This document shows, piece by piece, positions 36,266-44,706 of a stretch of 64,000 nt of DNA; positions within the stretch are counted from its first letter, which is position 1, and every line of letters starts with the position of its first letter. The notes below the pieces were generated by a model. The model was not told the origin of the DNA and did no database searches. It was given only the letters and a program-made list of their open reading frames with translations. The position numbers and the translations under genes are program-made. This stretch comes from an uncultured Eubacteriales bacterium (GTDB lineage Bacteria > Bacillota > Clostridia > UBA1381 > UMGS1253), in assembly GCA_902492065.1 (NCBI GenBank), contig CABUKE010000002.1, forward strand, positions 176,704-240,703, in the 5' to 3' direction.

Positions 36266-36931
36266 ATGGTTTGGTTGGTGACATTGGCCGCCGTGCTTGC
36301 GGCCTATTTGATTGGCAGTGTCAATTCTTCAATTATTATATCAAAGTTGATTGGTACGGATATCCGCGAACATGGGAGCGGCAACGCCGGCGCAACAAAC
36401 ATGCTGCGCACCTATGGCAAACGGATTGGTGTGCTGACGCTTCTGTGCGATGTATTAAAAGGCGTAATTGCCCTATTGCTCGCGTATTTAATTATGTATC
36501 TTACCGCAAGGTGGTTTCCCTTTTATGAGGACGAGACGGCGATTGTTTTGCTGCCGTATCTGTGCGGCGCCGCGGTGGTTGTGGGGCATAACTATCCGGT
36601 GTTTTTCCAGTTTAAGGGCGGCAAGGGCATTGCCACCTCTGCAGCGGTCATCTTTATGTTGGATTGGCGGCTGGGACTGATTGTGCTGTTCGGCGCATTG
36701 CTTGTCATGGTTCTGACGCGCTATATTTCGCTTGGGTCAATTTTCGGTGGAATCATTTTCCCGGTGGCGACAATTATTTTCACAATTTTAATTGATAAAG
36801 ATTACAATTATGCACTCATCATCACCTCTGTTTTCATGGGCGCACTTGCAATCTACCGCCATCATGCCAATATCTGCCGTCTGATAAACGGCACAGAGTC
36901 GCGCCTCGGCGCAAAAAAGAAAGAACAATAA
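36266..36931 (+). CDS. plsY: Glycerol-3-phosphate acyltransferase PlsY
   Basis: 221 residues from the ATG at 36266, chosen because GGAGG is 8 bases upstream. A polytopic membrane enzyme that acylates glycerol-3-phosphate from acyl-phosphate, the first step of phospholipid synthesis. Motifs: GSVNSSIIISKLIGTDIREHGSGNAGATN in the family's motif 1 (split over residues 17-45), GHNYPVFFQFKGGKGIATS in motif 2 (near 109-127) and a C-terminal YRHHANICRLINGTE (near 195). About five membrane segments. It lies between der and gpsA, the latter making its substrate. Confidence 0.95.
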   Translation: MVWLVTLAAVLAAYLIGSVNSSIIISKLIGTDIREHGSGNAGATNMLRTYGKRIGVLTLLCDVLKGVIALLLAYLIMYLTARWFPFYEDETAIVLLPYLCGAAVVVGHNYPVFFQFKGGKGIATSAAVIFMLDWRLGLIVLFGALLVMVLTRYISLGSIFGGIIFPVATIIFTILIDKDYNYALIITSVFMGALAIYRHHANICRLINGTESRLGAKKKEQ

Positions 36932-36941
36932 GGAGGCTGCT

Positions 36942-37958
36942 ATGAAAATTGCTGTCATTGGTTCTGGAAGCTGGGGAACGGCGGTTTCGTCACTGTTGGC
37001 CGCAAAAGGGTTTGATGTATGGCTCTGGTCGTGGAGAAAAGAGGAATCCGACGCGCTCTCACATGAGCGCGAAAACAAAGCCTATCTGCCTGGGGTCGCG
37101 TTGCCTGACAATATCGTTTGCTCAAACGATATGGACGCGTGCGTACAAGATGCAGAACTGATTGTCCTTGCCACTCCATCCCATGCAGTACGCAGCATTG
37201 CCAACGCGCTCGCCCGCCATATTTGTCCGGATCAGGTCGTGCTCAACATTGCCAAAGGACTTGAGCCGGATACGCAAAAGCGGCTGTCGGAGGTAATCCG
37301 GGACGAAATCCCGGGTGTACGTCTTGCCGTCATGAGTGGTCCGTCGCATGCGGAGGAAGTCGGTCGCGGCATGGCGACGGCAAATGTTGTAGCCTCCGAG
37401 GACAGGGAGCTTCCTCTCTTTATCCAGGACGTATTCATGTGCCCATTTTTCCGCGTATACACAAGTGACGACCTGCTTGGAGTCGAGCTTGGCGGCGCGA
37501 TTAAAAACGTGATTGCGCTGGCCGCAGGCGTTGCGGTTGGGCTCGGATGCGGTGACAACACAAGCGCGGCATTGATGACGCGCGGCATTGCAGAGATTGC
37601 GCGGCTCGGCGCAGCTATGGGCGCACAAATTGAAACATTTGCCGGACTAACCGGAATCGGCGACCTTATCGTAACGTGTATGAGCCAGCACAGCCGGAAC
37701 CGGCGGGCCGGTATCCTGATTGGGCAGGGCAAAACGCTGGAAGAAGCGACAAAAGAGGTACATATGGTCGTTGAAGGGGTCAATGCCTGTGCAGCAGCGT
37801 ATAAACTGGCAAAAAAATACAATGTAACTATGCCGATTACGGCCTGCACGCACCGCGTACTTTTTGAAGGACTTCCGGCTAAGGATGCCATCGGCGAATT
37901 GATGGGCCGTGCAAAGCGCGCGGAGCGGGAGCGCGACGTACTCAACGGAGCTGTTTAA
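36942..37958 (+). CDS. gpsA: Glycerol-3-phosphate dehydrogenase [NAD(P)+]
   Basis: 338 residues. It reduces dihydroxyacetone phosphate to glycerol-3-phosphate for PlsY. N-terminal Rossmann motif VIGSGSWGTAVSSLL (residues 5-19), then the NLAKG-like motif LNIAKGLEPDT, SGPSHAEEV (near 131), the catalytic lysine in GGAIKNVIALAAGVAVGLG (near 185) and GLTGIGDLIVTC (near 240). AAGGAGG precedes the ATG. It is 10 bases after plsY and co-transcribed with der-plsY. Confidence 0.96.
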   Translation: MKIAVIGSGSWGTAVSSLLAAKGFDVWLWSWRKEESDALSHERENKAYLPGVALPDNIVCSNDMDACVQDAELIVLATPSHAVRSIANALARHICPDQVVLNIAKGLEPDTQKRLSEVIRDEIPGVRLAVMSGPSHAEEVGRGMATANVVASEDRELPLFIQDVFMCPFFRVYTSDDLLGVELGGAIKNVIALAAGVAVGLGCGDNTSAALMTRGIAEIARLGAAMGAQIETFAGLTGIGDLIVTCMSQHSRNRRAGILIGQGKTLEEATKEVHMVVEGVNACAAAYKLAKKYNVTMPITACTHRVLFEGLPAKDAIGELMGRAKRAERERDVLNGAV

Positions 37959-37983
37959 GTTAAGAAAAGCAACGGAGGATATG

Positions 37984-39246
37984 ATGGATATTTTGTTGGC
38001 GATAACAGGTATGATATCCCTGATTTTATCTATAATAATATTAATCGCCGTTTTTGTGCGGACACGCAAAAACGACGACAAAAGCGCATTTGATGCCATA
38101 AAAGCGCAGATTTTCGAAGAAATGCGCACTGCGCGGCTGGAAAACGCGCAGATGACGAAAGAAAATATCACGCTGATTTCCGACGTATTGTCCGACGCGC
38201 AGAAATCCGGGGCGGACATGCAGGACCGGCGGCTTCGGGAGATTTCGGAGCGGTTTAAGCAGTTTTCACTTGAAAACGAGCAAAAGCTGGAAAATATCCG
38301 CGCTACAATGGAACACCGGCTGCGCGCCGTATCGGAAAACAACGAAAAGCAGCTCGAGAAAATGCGCCAGACTGTAGACGAAAAGCTGCAAAAGACCCTC
38401 GACGAGCGTATCAGCCAGTCATTTAAACTGGTCAGCGAGCGGCTCGAGCAGGTGTATAAAGGACTGGGCGAGATGCAGACGCTTGCCGTCGGGGTCGGCG
38501 ACTTGAAAAAAGTGCTATCCAATGTAAAAACCCGCGGTATTTTGGGCGAAATACAGCTTGGCGCAATCCTGGAAGAGATTCTTGCGCCTGAGCAGTACAA
38601 GACAAACGTCGTCACTAAGTCGGGCCGCGACGCGGTCGAGTTTGCAGTATGCCTGCCTGGTACGGATGATTCCGAGGTCTACCTCCCTATTGATTCAAAG
38701 TTTCCGGCCGACATGTATGCTAACTTGGTCGACGCATACGACACCGGCGACGCGGCGCAAATCAACGCGGCGGCAGCGGCTTTGGAGCGCAGTATCAAGC
38801 AGTCTGCCAAGACGATTCACGATAAGTATGTGAACCCACCGCAGACAACTGACTTTGCTATCCTGTTTCTGCCGTTTGAGGGGTTGTATGCGGAGGTTGT
38901 ACGCCGCGGACTCGTTGAAGTGCTCCAGCGCGATTATAAAATCAGCATTGCCGGGCCGACGACAATGGCCTCTCTACTCAACAGCCTGCAAATGGGATTT
39001 AAAACACTGGCAATTCAGAAGCACTCCAGCGAGGTCTGGAACGTGCTCGGCGCTGTTAAAACAGAGTTTGACAAATTCGGGACTGTCCTTGTACAGACAC
39101 AGACGCGGCTCGAGCAGGCGAACCGCGAGCTCGACAAGCTTGTTGGCGTGCGGACGCGAAAAATCCAGAGCACACTTAAAAAGATTACGTCTTTGTCAGA
39201 GCCGGAGGCGGCAAGCCTGCTCGACGATGTAGACGCCGATACATAA
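37984..39246 (+). CDS. rmuC: DNA recombination protein RmuC homologue
   Basis: 420 residues from the ATG at 37984 with GGAGG 5 bases upstream; the frame reaches back into gpsA. An N-terminal membrane anchor (ILLAITGMISLILSIIILIA) is followed by a long coiled coil of Glu/Lys/Arg heptads (about residues 35-170) and the RmuC nuclease-like domain: KTRGILGEIQLGAILE (near 178), YLPIDSKFP (near 231) and FLPFEGLYAEV (near 294). RmuC limits inversion at inverted repeats in E. coli; the biochemical activity is not proven. It may be part of the der-gpsA transcript. Confidence 0.9.
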   Translation: MDILLAITGMISLILSIIILIAVFVRTRKNDDKSAFDAIKAQIFEEMRTARLENAQMTKENITLISDVLSDAQKSGADMQDRRLREISERFKQFSLENEQKLENIRATMEHRLRAVSENNEKQLEKMRQTVDEKLQKTLDERISQSFKLVSERLEQVYKGLGEMQTLAVGVGDLKKVLSNVKTRGILGEIQLGAILEEILAPEQYKTNVVTKSGRDAVEFAVCLPGTDDSEVYLPIDSKFPADMYANLVDAYDTGDAAQINAAAAALERSIKQSAKTIHDKYVNPPQTTDFAILFLPFEGLYAEVVRRGLVEVLQRDYKISIAGPTTMASLLNSLQMGFKTLAIQKHSSEVWNVLGAVKTEFDKFGTVLVQTQTRLEQANRELDKLVGVRTRKIQSTLKKITSLSEPEAASLLDDVDADT

Positions 39247-39261
39247 AATTGGTGCAATCTA

Positions 39262-39290
39262 TAGACGGCTATCCGTTTCTATGATACAAT
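39262..39290 (+). promoter_or_regulatory. Candidate promoter for asp23-fakA-recG
   Basis: TAGACG (39262-39267), 17 bases, TACAAT (39285-39290), 50 bases before the Asp23 start. The -35 is weak. Confidence 0.45.
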
Positions 39291-39341
39291 AGGTTATTAT
39301 AATATTGAACATTTACCAATGGATGGAATGGAGGAAATAAT

Positions 39342-39689
39342 ATGACGCTTCAAACAGAGAATGCAAATGGTGTGATTGTGATTCAAAACGACGTTCTAGC
39401 GAAAATTGCCGGCATGGCGGCCTCGCGCTGCTACGGCGTAGTTGGCATGACAGCGAAAAAGAATGGGCTTGCTAGCCTCCTGATGGGCGACTCTATCACA
39501 AAGGGCGTGACAATCTCGACAGAGAACGACAGGCTTACAATCGATTTGCATATCATGGTGGAATACGGCGTAAATATTGGCGTCATCTGCCAGAGCATTA
39601 TCAAAAACGTAAAATACAGCATTGAGAGCATGTCAGGCTGTAAAGTCGGGAAAATCAATGTCAATGTCGACAGCGCACGCGTCGACTAA
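39342..39689 (+). CDS. Asp23/Gls24 family envelope stress protein
   Basis: 115 residues, one Asp23 domain (GNVLAKIAGMAASRCYGVVG-type start is seen as VLAKIAGMAASRCYGVVGM at residues 13-31, then LTIDLHIMVEYGVNIGVICQS near 62). Such proteins are cytosolic or membrane-attached and involved in envelope stress; the YloU subtype sits with the fatty acid kinase gene as here. The ATG follows GGAGGAAATAAT. fakA starts about 35-45 bases later, so both are co-transcribed. Confidence 0.9.
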   Translation: MTLQTENANGVIVIQNDVLAKIAGMAASRCYGVVGMTAKKNGLASLLMGDSITKGVTISTENDRLTIDLHIMVEYGVNIGVICQSIIKNVKYSIESMSGCKVGKINVNVDSARVD

Positions 39690-39734
39690 AGCTTATTTTT
39701 CTTTTTTTGGGGGGCGGTTTCGATTATTACTTCA

Positions 39735-41375
39735 TTGGATGGCATACAGTTTGCCAATTTAATCATATCTGCGTCGAACCACTTGGGCAATAATAAGACT
39801 GCGGTCGACACACTGAATGTATTTCCTGTTCCGGATGGGGATACCGGAACGAACATGTCGCTGACCTTGTCGGCGGCAGCTGAAGAAGTTAAAAAATTTG
39901 TTACGCCTGCAATTGGCGATGTGGCAAAAAGTTTGTCAACTGCTTCTCTGCGCGGTGCGCGCGGAAACTCCGGCGTTATTTTGTCACAGTTTTGCCGCGG
40001 GATTGCAAAGGGTTTAGATGGAAAGCAGAGTGCGGACGCAAAAGAGCTTGCTGCTGCACTGCAAAACGGCGTTGATACGGCATATAAGGCTGTTATGCGC
40101 CCTACAGAGGGCACAATCCTCACCGTAGCGCGAGACTGTGCAGCCACGGCTGCAAAACTGGCTGAAATGGAAGACGATATTGCTATCGTCATGGAGCAGG
40201 CAATTGACGCGGCGAAGGAATCGCTCGACAATACGCCGAATCTTCTTCCGGTGTTAAAAGAAGCGGGCGTTGTGGACGCGGGCGGCGCGGGCCTTGTGAC
40301 AATTTTGGAGGGCGCGTACCTCGCCTTGTCAACGGGTACGCTCGTCGATTTGAAAGAAGCGGTAAAAAGTACGACTTCTGCGACAGCACAAGCGGCCATT
40401 GATACAGATAACATCAAATTTGCCTACTGCACAGAGTTTATCATTGACAAAAAATCGGATAAAGTCAATGTAAAACGCTTTAGCGAGGTTATAGATCCAA
40501 AGGGCGACTGCAAGCTTGTTATTGACGACGATGAAATTGTGAAGGTTCATATCCATACGAATCATCCCGGTTTTGTGATTGAAGAGGCGCTAAAGCTCGG
40601 CGCACTCAGCCGGATTAAAATTGACAATATGAAGCTGCAGCACACGACAATTCTCGAGTCAGAGGCGTCAGTGGGCGCATCAGAAACGCCGGCTCCTGTC
40701 TCCCCTGCCGCACCGCATAAGCAATATGGATTTGTCTGCGTTACGGCTGGAAGCGGGCTGGCCGATTTGTTCCGCGACTATGGTGCAGATGAAATCATCG
40801 AAGGCGGGCAAACCATGAATCCGAGCACAGACGACATTCTGCACGCAATTGAGAAAATTAACGCAGACTGCGTGTTTGTGCTGCCAAATAACAAAAATAT
40901 TATCCTTGCGGCAAATCAGGCGGCGGAGCTGTGTGAGCGCGACGTTGTCGTGCTCCCGACCAAGACCGTGCCGCAGGGCATTGCTGCAATGATGGCATTT
41001 TTGCCGCATCTCGACCAGCAGCAAAACACGGAGGCCATGACAATGGCACTTGCGCAAGTTAAGACTGGACAGGTTACTTATGCTGTACGTGACACAAGCG
41101 TGTCTGGAAAGGAAATTAAGACGGGTGATATTATTGGCATCAGCGAGGGGGAAATCTGTACCGTCGCAGAAAGCCCGGAAGATGCCCTCTTTGACCTTGT
41201 CGGCAAAATGGCCGATGAAGATTCGGAAGTTATCTCGGTCTATTACGGCGAGGATGTATCGGAAGAGCAGGCGCAGGCTGCGGTTGACCGGTTGGAGGAA
41301 TTATATCCCGACTATGACGTACTGCTGCAAGCCGGCAGGCAGCCGCTCTACTACTACATCATTTCTGTGGAGTGA
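39735..41375 (+). CDS. fakA: Fatty acid kinase catalytic subunit FakA-like (DhaL/DAK2 domain, YloV)
   Basis: 546 residues if begun at the TTG at 39735. FakA phosphorylates fatty acids held by FakB/DegV proteins, feeding acyl-phosphate to PlsY. The N-terminal DhaL kinase domain has the Mg-ATP motif DTLNVFPVPDGDTGTNM (near residue 22-38), LRGARGNSGVILSQF (near 77) and GGAGLVTILEG; the middle and C-terminal domains include HTNHPGFVIEEAL (near 275) and QPLYYYIISVE at the end. There is no ATG near the start. A G-run resembling a ribosome binding site (39709-39717) lies 8 bases before an in-frame ATT at 39723, so the true start may be there. Between asp23 and recG, the usual order. Confidence 0.93.
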   Translation: MDGIQFANLIISASNHLGNNKTAVDTLNVFPVPDGDTGTNMSLTLSAAAEEVKKFVTPAIGDVAKSLSTASLRGARGNSGVILSQFCRGIAKGLDGKQSADAKELAAALQNGVDTAYKAVMRPTEGTILTVARDCAATAAKLAEMEDDIAIVMEQAIDAAKESLDNTPNLLPVLKEAGVVDAGGAGLVTILEGAYLALSTGTLVDLKEAVKSTTSATAQAAIDTDNIKFAYCTEFIIDKKSDKVNVKRFSEVIDPKGDCKLVIDDDEIVKVHIHTNHPGFVIEEALKLGALSRIKIDNMKLQHTTILESEASVGASETPAPVSPAAPHKQYGFVCVTAGSGLADLFRDYGADEIIEGGQTMNPSTDDILHAIEKINADCVFVLPNNKNIILAANQAAELCERDVVVLPTKTVPQGIAAMMAFLPHLDQQQNTEAMTMALAQVKTGQVTYAVRDTSVSGKEIKTGDIIGISEGEICTVAESPEDALFDLVGKMADEDSEVISVYYGEDVSEEQAQAAVDRLEELYPDYDVLLQAGRQPLYYYIISVE

Positions 41376-41381
41376 TGTACC

Positions 41382-43415
41382 ATGCTACACGATAAAATTA
41401 CGGCCTTAAAGGGCATCGGCGCGGCAAAGGCGAAGCTGTTTGAAAAAGTGGGTGTTGTCACGGTAGAGGATCTGCTTTTCTACTTTCCGCGCGGATACGA
41501 GGACCGGACAAAAATTGTTCCCATATATGAAGCGTACGACTCACAAACGGTGTGCATAAAAGCCACCGTTTTTTCTGCTGTCCGTCAGCGGCAAATCAAT
41601 AAAACGCTCTCCCTCTATTCCGTTGAACTGGCGGACGAAAGCGGGCAGATGCAGGCGACGTGGTTTAATAACAAATACATCAAAAACAGTATCCACAAGG
41701 GCGAAACGTATATTTTCTACGGAAGAGTCCGCCGCGTTGGGCCGCGCAAAACCATGGAAAACCCCATCTTTGAGCGTCTGGACAAGCCGCAGGTCGTGAC
41801 GGGGAAAATCGTCCCGCTCTATCCATTGACGGAAGGACTGACACAGAAAATCGTGCAAACCGCTATGACGCAGGCCCTGGACGCCGCGGCAGAACTGTCT
41901 GACCCGCTCCCCCGCTCCCTGCTCGCGCACTGCACGCTTGTTCCGCTTCGTCAGGCGGTCGAGCATATCCATTTCCCGTTGGATTTTGAAGCATTTGAAC
42001 AGGCGCGGCGTAGGCTTGTGTTTGAAGAATTACTGACATTGTCGCTTTCTCTGGCAAAAATAAAACGAAATAAAACGGCACAGCACCGGGAAACGGCGCT
42101 CGATACATCCTGTATTGGTGAATTTATCGCCTCACTCCCCTATCAATTGACGCGCGCGCAGCAAACTGTATTAGATGAAATCTGCACCGACCTGTCGAGC
42201 CATACGCCCATGAACCGCCTTGTGCAAGGCGACGTTGGCTCCGGCAAAACGGTCGTCGCGGCGGCGGCCATGTATGCGACGGCAAAAAACGGCTGTCAGG
42301 CCGCGCTTATGGCGCCAACGGAGATTCTCGCCCGCCAGCATTATGATAATTTTATGAAAATGATGCACGGACGGCTGCGCGTCTGCCTGCTGATTGGCTC
42401 CATGCGGCAGAAGGAAAAGGAAGCAGTATATGAAGAAATCGAAAGCGGCAGAGCGGACATTGTCATCGGTACGCATGCCATGATACAGGAGCGCGTCGTC
42501 TATAAAAACCTCGCACTCGTCGTTACGGATGAGCAGCACCGCTTCGGCGTAGTTCACCGCGATGCGATTGCGCAAAAAGGTAACAACCCGCACGTCATGG
42601 TCATGAGTGCAACGCCGATTCCGCGGACACTTGCGCTTATCTTATACGGCGACTTGGACATTTCCATCATAGACGAGCTGCCTCCAGGCAGAAAGCCGGT
42701 TGCAACCTATGCCGTCGGCGAATCCATGCGGAAACGAATCTATGCTTTTTTAAAAAAGCATATCGACAATGGCCGCCAGGCATACATCGTCTGTCCGTTG
42801 ATTGAGGAAACGGAAAACGCCGACTTAAAAAACGTCGCCGCCTATACAAAAATGCTCGCAGAAAAAGTGTTTCCTACGTACCGGATTGCGCTTCTGCACA
42901 GCCGCCTGCCGGCTGCCGAAAAGGAAGCCCTGATGACGCAGTTCAAGGAAGGGAACATTGATATCCTCGTTTCTACCACGGTAATTGAGGTCGGCGTCGA
43001 TGTTGCAAATGCCAATATCATGGTCATCGAAAATGCCGAGCGGTTTGGCCTCTCCCAGCTTCATCAGCTTCGCGGGCGCGTCGGGCGCGGAAGCGAGCAA
43101 AGCTATTGTATTCTTTTCAACCAGAGCGACGGCGAGCTTGCAAAAAAACGTATGCAGATTCTGTGTGAGTCAAATGACGGGTTTGTAATCTCTGAAGAGG
43201 ATCTGAAGCTGCGTGGCCCGGGCGACTTTTTTGGTACAAAGCAGCATGGCATTCCGACGCTCAAGATTGCCAACCTGTTCAGCGATATGGATATTCTAAA
43301 AGAAGTGCAGCAGGCCGTGGCGCTTTTACAGAGCGGCGCGCTTGAAATCAGTGCAGAGGAACGGGCTGCCCTTGCACAGGTGGTACATGCTTACACCGGC
43401 AGAATTTTATTATAA
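41382..43415 (+). CDS. recG: ATP-dependent DNA helicase RecG
   Basis: 677 residues. It remodels stalled replication forks and Holliday junctions. N-terminal wedge/OB domain, then superfamily 2 motifs: Walker A LVQGDVGSGKTVVAAAAM (near residue 281), DEQH (motif II, near 382), SATPIPRTLAL (motif III) and QLHQLRGRVGRG (motif VI, near 560), with the C-terminal TRG-like GPGDFFGTKQHG (near 615). GGAG lies upstream of the ATG at 6 bases after the fakA stop. It ends the asp23-fakA-recG unit. Confidence 0.96.
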   Translation: MLHDKITALKGIGAAKAKLFEKVGVVTVEDLLFYFPRGYEDRTKIVPIYEAYDSQTVCIKATVFSAVRQRQINKTLSLYSVELADESGQMQATWFNNKYIKNSIHKGETYIFYGRVRRVGPRKTMENPIFERLDKPQVVTGKIVPLYPLTEGLTQKIVQTAMTQALDAAAELSDPLPRSLLAHCTLVPLRQAVEHIHFPLDFEAFEQARRRLVFEELLTLSLSLAKIKRNKTAQHRETALDTSCIGEFIASLPYQLTRAQQTVLDEICTDLSSHTPMNRLVQGDVGSGKTVVAAAAMYATAKNGCQAALMAPTEILARQHYDNFMKMMHGRLRVCLLIGSMRQKEKEAVYEEIESGRADIVIGTHAMIQERVVYKNLALVVTDEQHRFGVVHRDAIAQKGNNPHVMVMSATPIPRTLALILYGDLDISIIDELPPGRKPVATYAVGESMRKRIYAFLKKHIDNGRQAYIVCPLIEETENADLKNVAAYTKMLAEKVFPTYRIALLHSRLPAAEKEALMTQFKEGNIDILVSTTVIEVGVDVANANIMVIENAERFGLSQLHQLRGRVGRGSEQSYCILFNQSDGELAKKRMQILCESNDGFVISEEDLKLRGPGDFFGTKQHGIPTLKIANLFSDMDILKEVQQAVALLQSGALEISAEERAALAQVVHAYTGRILL

Positions 43416-43449
43416 TTTGAAAATCCCCTATTTGGTAAAAATTACACCT

Positions 43450-43456
43450 CATAATA
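43450..43456 (+). promoter_or_regulatory. Candidate sigma-G -10 element for the SASP gene
   Basis: CATAATA fits the sigma-G -10 consensus (CATWMTA) and lies 54 bases before the SASP start, as expected for a forespore gene. The -35 region is not convincing. Confidence 0.4.
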
Positions 43457-43509
43457 TTTGCAATTCTACGCAAATTATCAGTGTAAACCAAACAAGGAGG
43501 TGAAACACA

Positions 43510-43710
43510 ATGGCTAACAGCAGCAACAAGCAGAACTTGGTACCGGAAGCAAGAGCAGCTCTCGACAAGTTCAAGATGGAAGCAGCATCGGAAGTAGGCG
43601 TTAACCTGAAGCAGGGTTACAATGGTGACCTTACAAGCAAGCAGGCAGGTTCCGTAGGCGGTCAGATGGTTAAGAAGATGATCTCCGCTTATGAGCAGGG
43701 CATGAAATAA
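43510..43710 (+). CDS. Alpha/beta-type small acid-soluble spore protein
   Basis: 66 residues, standard for the family. It coats and protects DNA in the dormant spore. Contains the germination-protease site region KFKMEAASEVGV (residues 22-33) and the C-terminal signature DLTSKQAGSVGGQMVKKMI (residues 42-60). AAGGAGGTG precedes the ATG. A long stem-loop terminator follows at 43744-43780, so it is monocistronic. It is direct evidence that the organism can form endospores or descends from one that does. Confidence 0.95.
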   Translation: MANSSNKQNLVPEARAALDKFKMEAASEVGVNLKQGYNGDLTSKQAGSVGGQMVKKMISAYEQGMK

Positions 43711-43743
43711 CAATCGAAGTTAAAGCAGCAAAATGAATGAAAG

Positions 43744-43780
43744 TTGGGCATAAGTCAAATATCATTTGATTTGTGCCCAA
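43744..43780 (+). terminator. Terminator after the SASP gene
   Basis: TTGGGCA...TGCCCAA stem, extended by AAGTCAAAT with ATTTGATTT, followed by TTGTTTTTTA. Stable stem with a T-run. Confidence 0.8.
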
Positions 43781-43831
43781 TTGTTTTTTATGTACCGATT
43801 GGTGGTATATATGTAGGTAGGGGTGGTTGTT

Positions 43832-44695
43832 TTGCAGATAGGGCCGTGGGAGTTTCATACAAAAAACAGGTTTCTTTTGTTTGTTGACGAGCTTGTATGC
43901 CGGTATAACCAGAACCGGATTGCGTTTACAAGCGGTAGCGTAGCATACTTTTTTACGCTTTCGCTGTTTCCGTTTATTATGTTTTTAAATGCACTTATTG
44001 GCCTTGTCAATTTGGATAACAATACGCTGGTCGCACTCATCTCGCCCTTTTTTCCCGCGCAAATTGTCGATTTGCTCGTCACATACAACGACTATATCGC
44101 CAATATCAGCAATGGTTATGTCCTGGTCATCTCCATTGCAGTCAGCTTATACTCTGCCTCTCGTGCAGTCAACGCCATTAATATTACGGTTAATTCTATC
44201 TATGGAATTGAGGCACGGCGCAGCGCTATATCGGACTTTTTGCTGTCAACAATTTTTACGCTTGCTGTCGGTATCCTGACTCTGTTTTTTATTGCCGCGA
44301 TTGCTGTAGGGACAAAATTGTTTGAGCAGCTCTATATCGTCCACCTGACAGGCCAGAGCATTACAGCAATGACCGTGGCAGTCATTGCCTTGGCGTTTGT
44401 CATGGTATTTTTTATTCTGATGTTTTTGTATTACTTTGCGCCGCTGCGCCGGATGCATCTGCGCCAAGTCGTGTGGGGCAGCCTGTTTTCCACAGTCGGC
44501 ATTGCCGTGATTGGTGTTGCAATTTCCATCTATGTCCGCATGTCCCAGCGTTTTTCCCTGCTGTATGGCTCAATCGGCGCAATTATCGTTGTGATGTTAT
44601 GGTTTTACCTCTTTGGCAATATCGTTGCTATCGGGGCGGAGATCAACCACATGCTGGAACTTCGAAAAGAAAAAAGGCGCCAAACCGGCGCCTGA
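43832..44695 (+). CDS. YihY/virulence factor BrkB family membrane protein
   Basis: 287 residues from the TTG at 43832, 6 bases after the AGGGGTG site; a GTG at 43823 overlaps that site. Six hydrophobic segments as in the family, with GSVAYFFTLSLFPFIMFLNA (near residues 30-49), SRAVNAINITVNSIYG (near 105) and the C-terminal SIGAIIVVMLWFYLFGNIVA. The end is basic (RKEKRRQTGA). It was once called RNase BN, but that assignment has been withdrawn; the function is unknown. The last codons contain the hairpin that terminates the convergent gene. Confidence 0.88.
   Translation: MQIGPWEFHTKNRFLLFVDELVCRYNQNRIAFTSGSVAYFFTLSLFPFIMFLNALIGLVNLDNNTLVALISPFFPAQIVDLLVTYNDYIANISNGYVLVISIAVSLYSASRAVNAINITVNSIYGIEARRSAISDFLLSTIFTLAVGILTLFFIAAIAVGTKLFEQLYIVHLTGQSITAMTVAVIALAFVMVFFILMFLYYFAPLRRMHLRQVVWGSLFSTVGIAVIGVAISIYVRMSQRFSLLYGSIGAIIVVMLWFYLFGNIVAIGAEINHMLELRKEKRRQTGA
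44670..44693 (-). terminator. Terminator of the GH37-like gene, inside the YihY 3' end
   Basis: AGGCGCC (44675-44681) and GGCGCCT (44687-44693) pair; on the minus strand TTTTTTC follows. It lies in the coding 3' end of the convergent gene. Confidence 0.75.
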
Positions 44696-44706
44696 TATGG
44701 GTATTT

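Noticed and set aside
43832..44695. Ribonuclease BN
   Set aside because: The old YihY = RNase BN assignment was corrected in the literature (RNase BN is ElaC/RNase Z type); the protein is purely a membrane protein.
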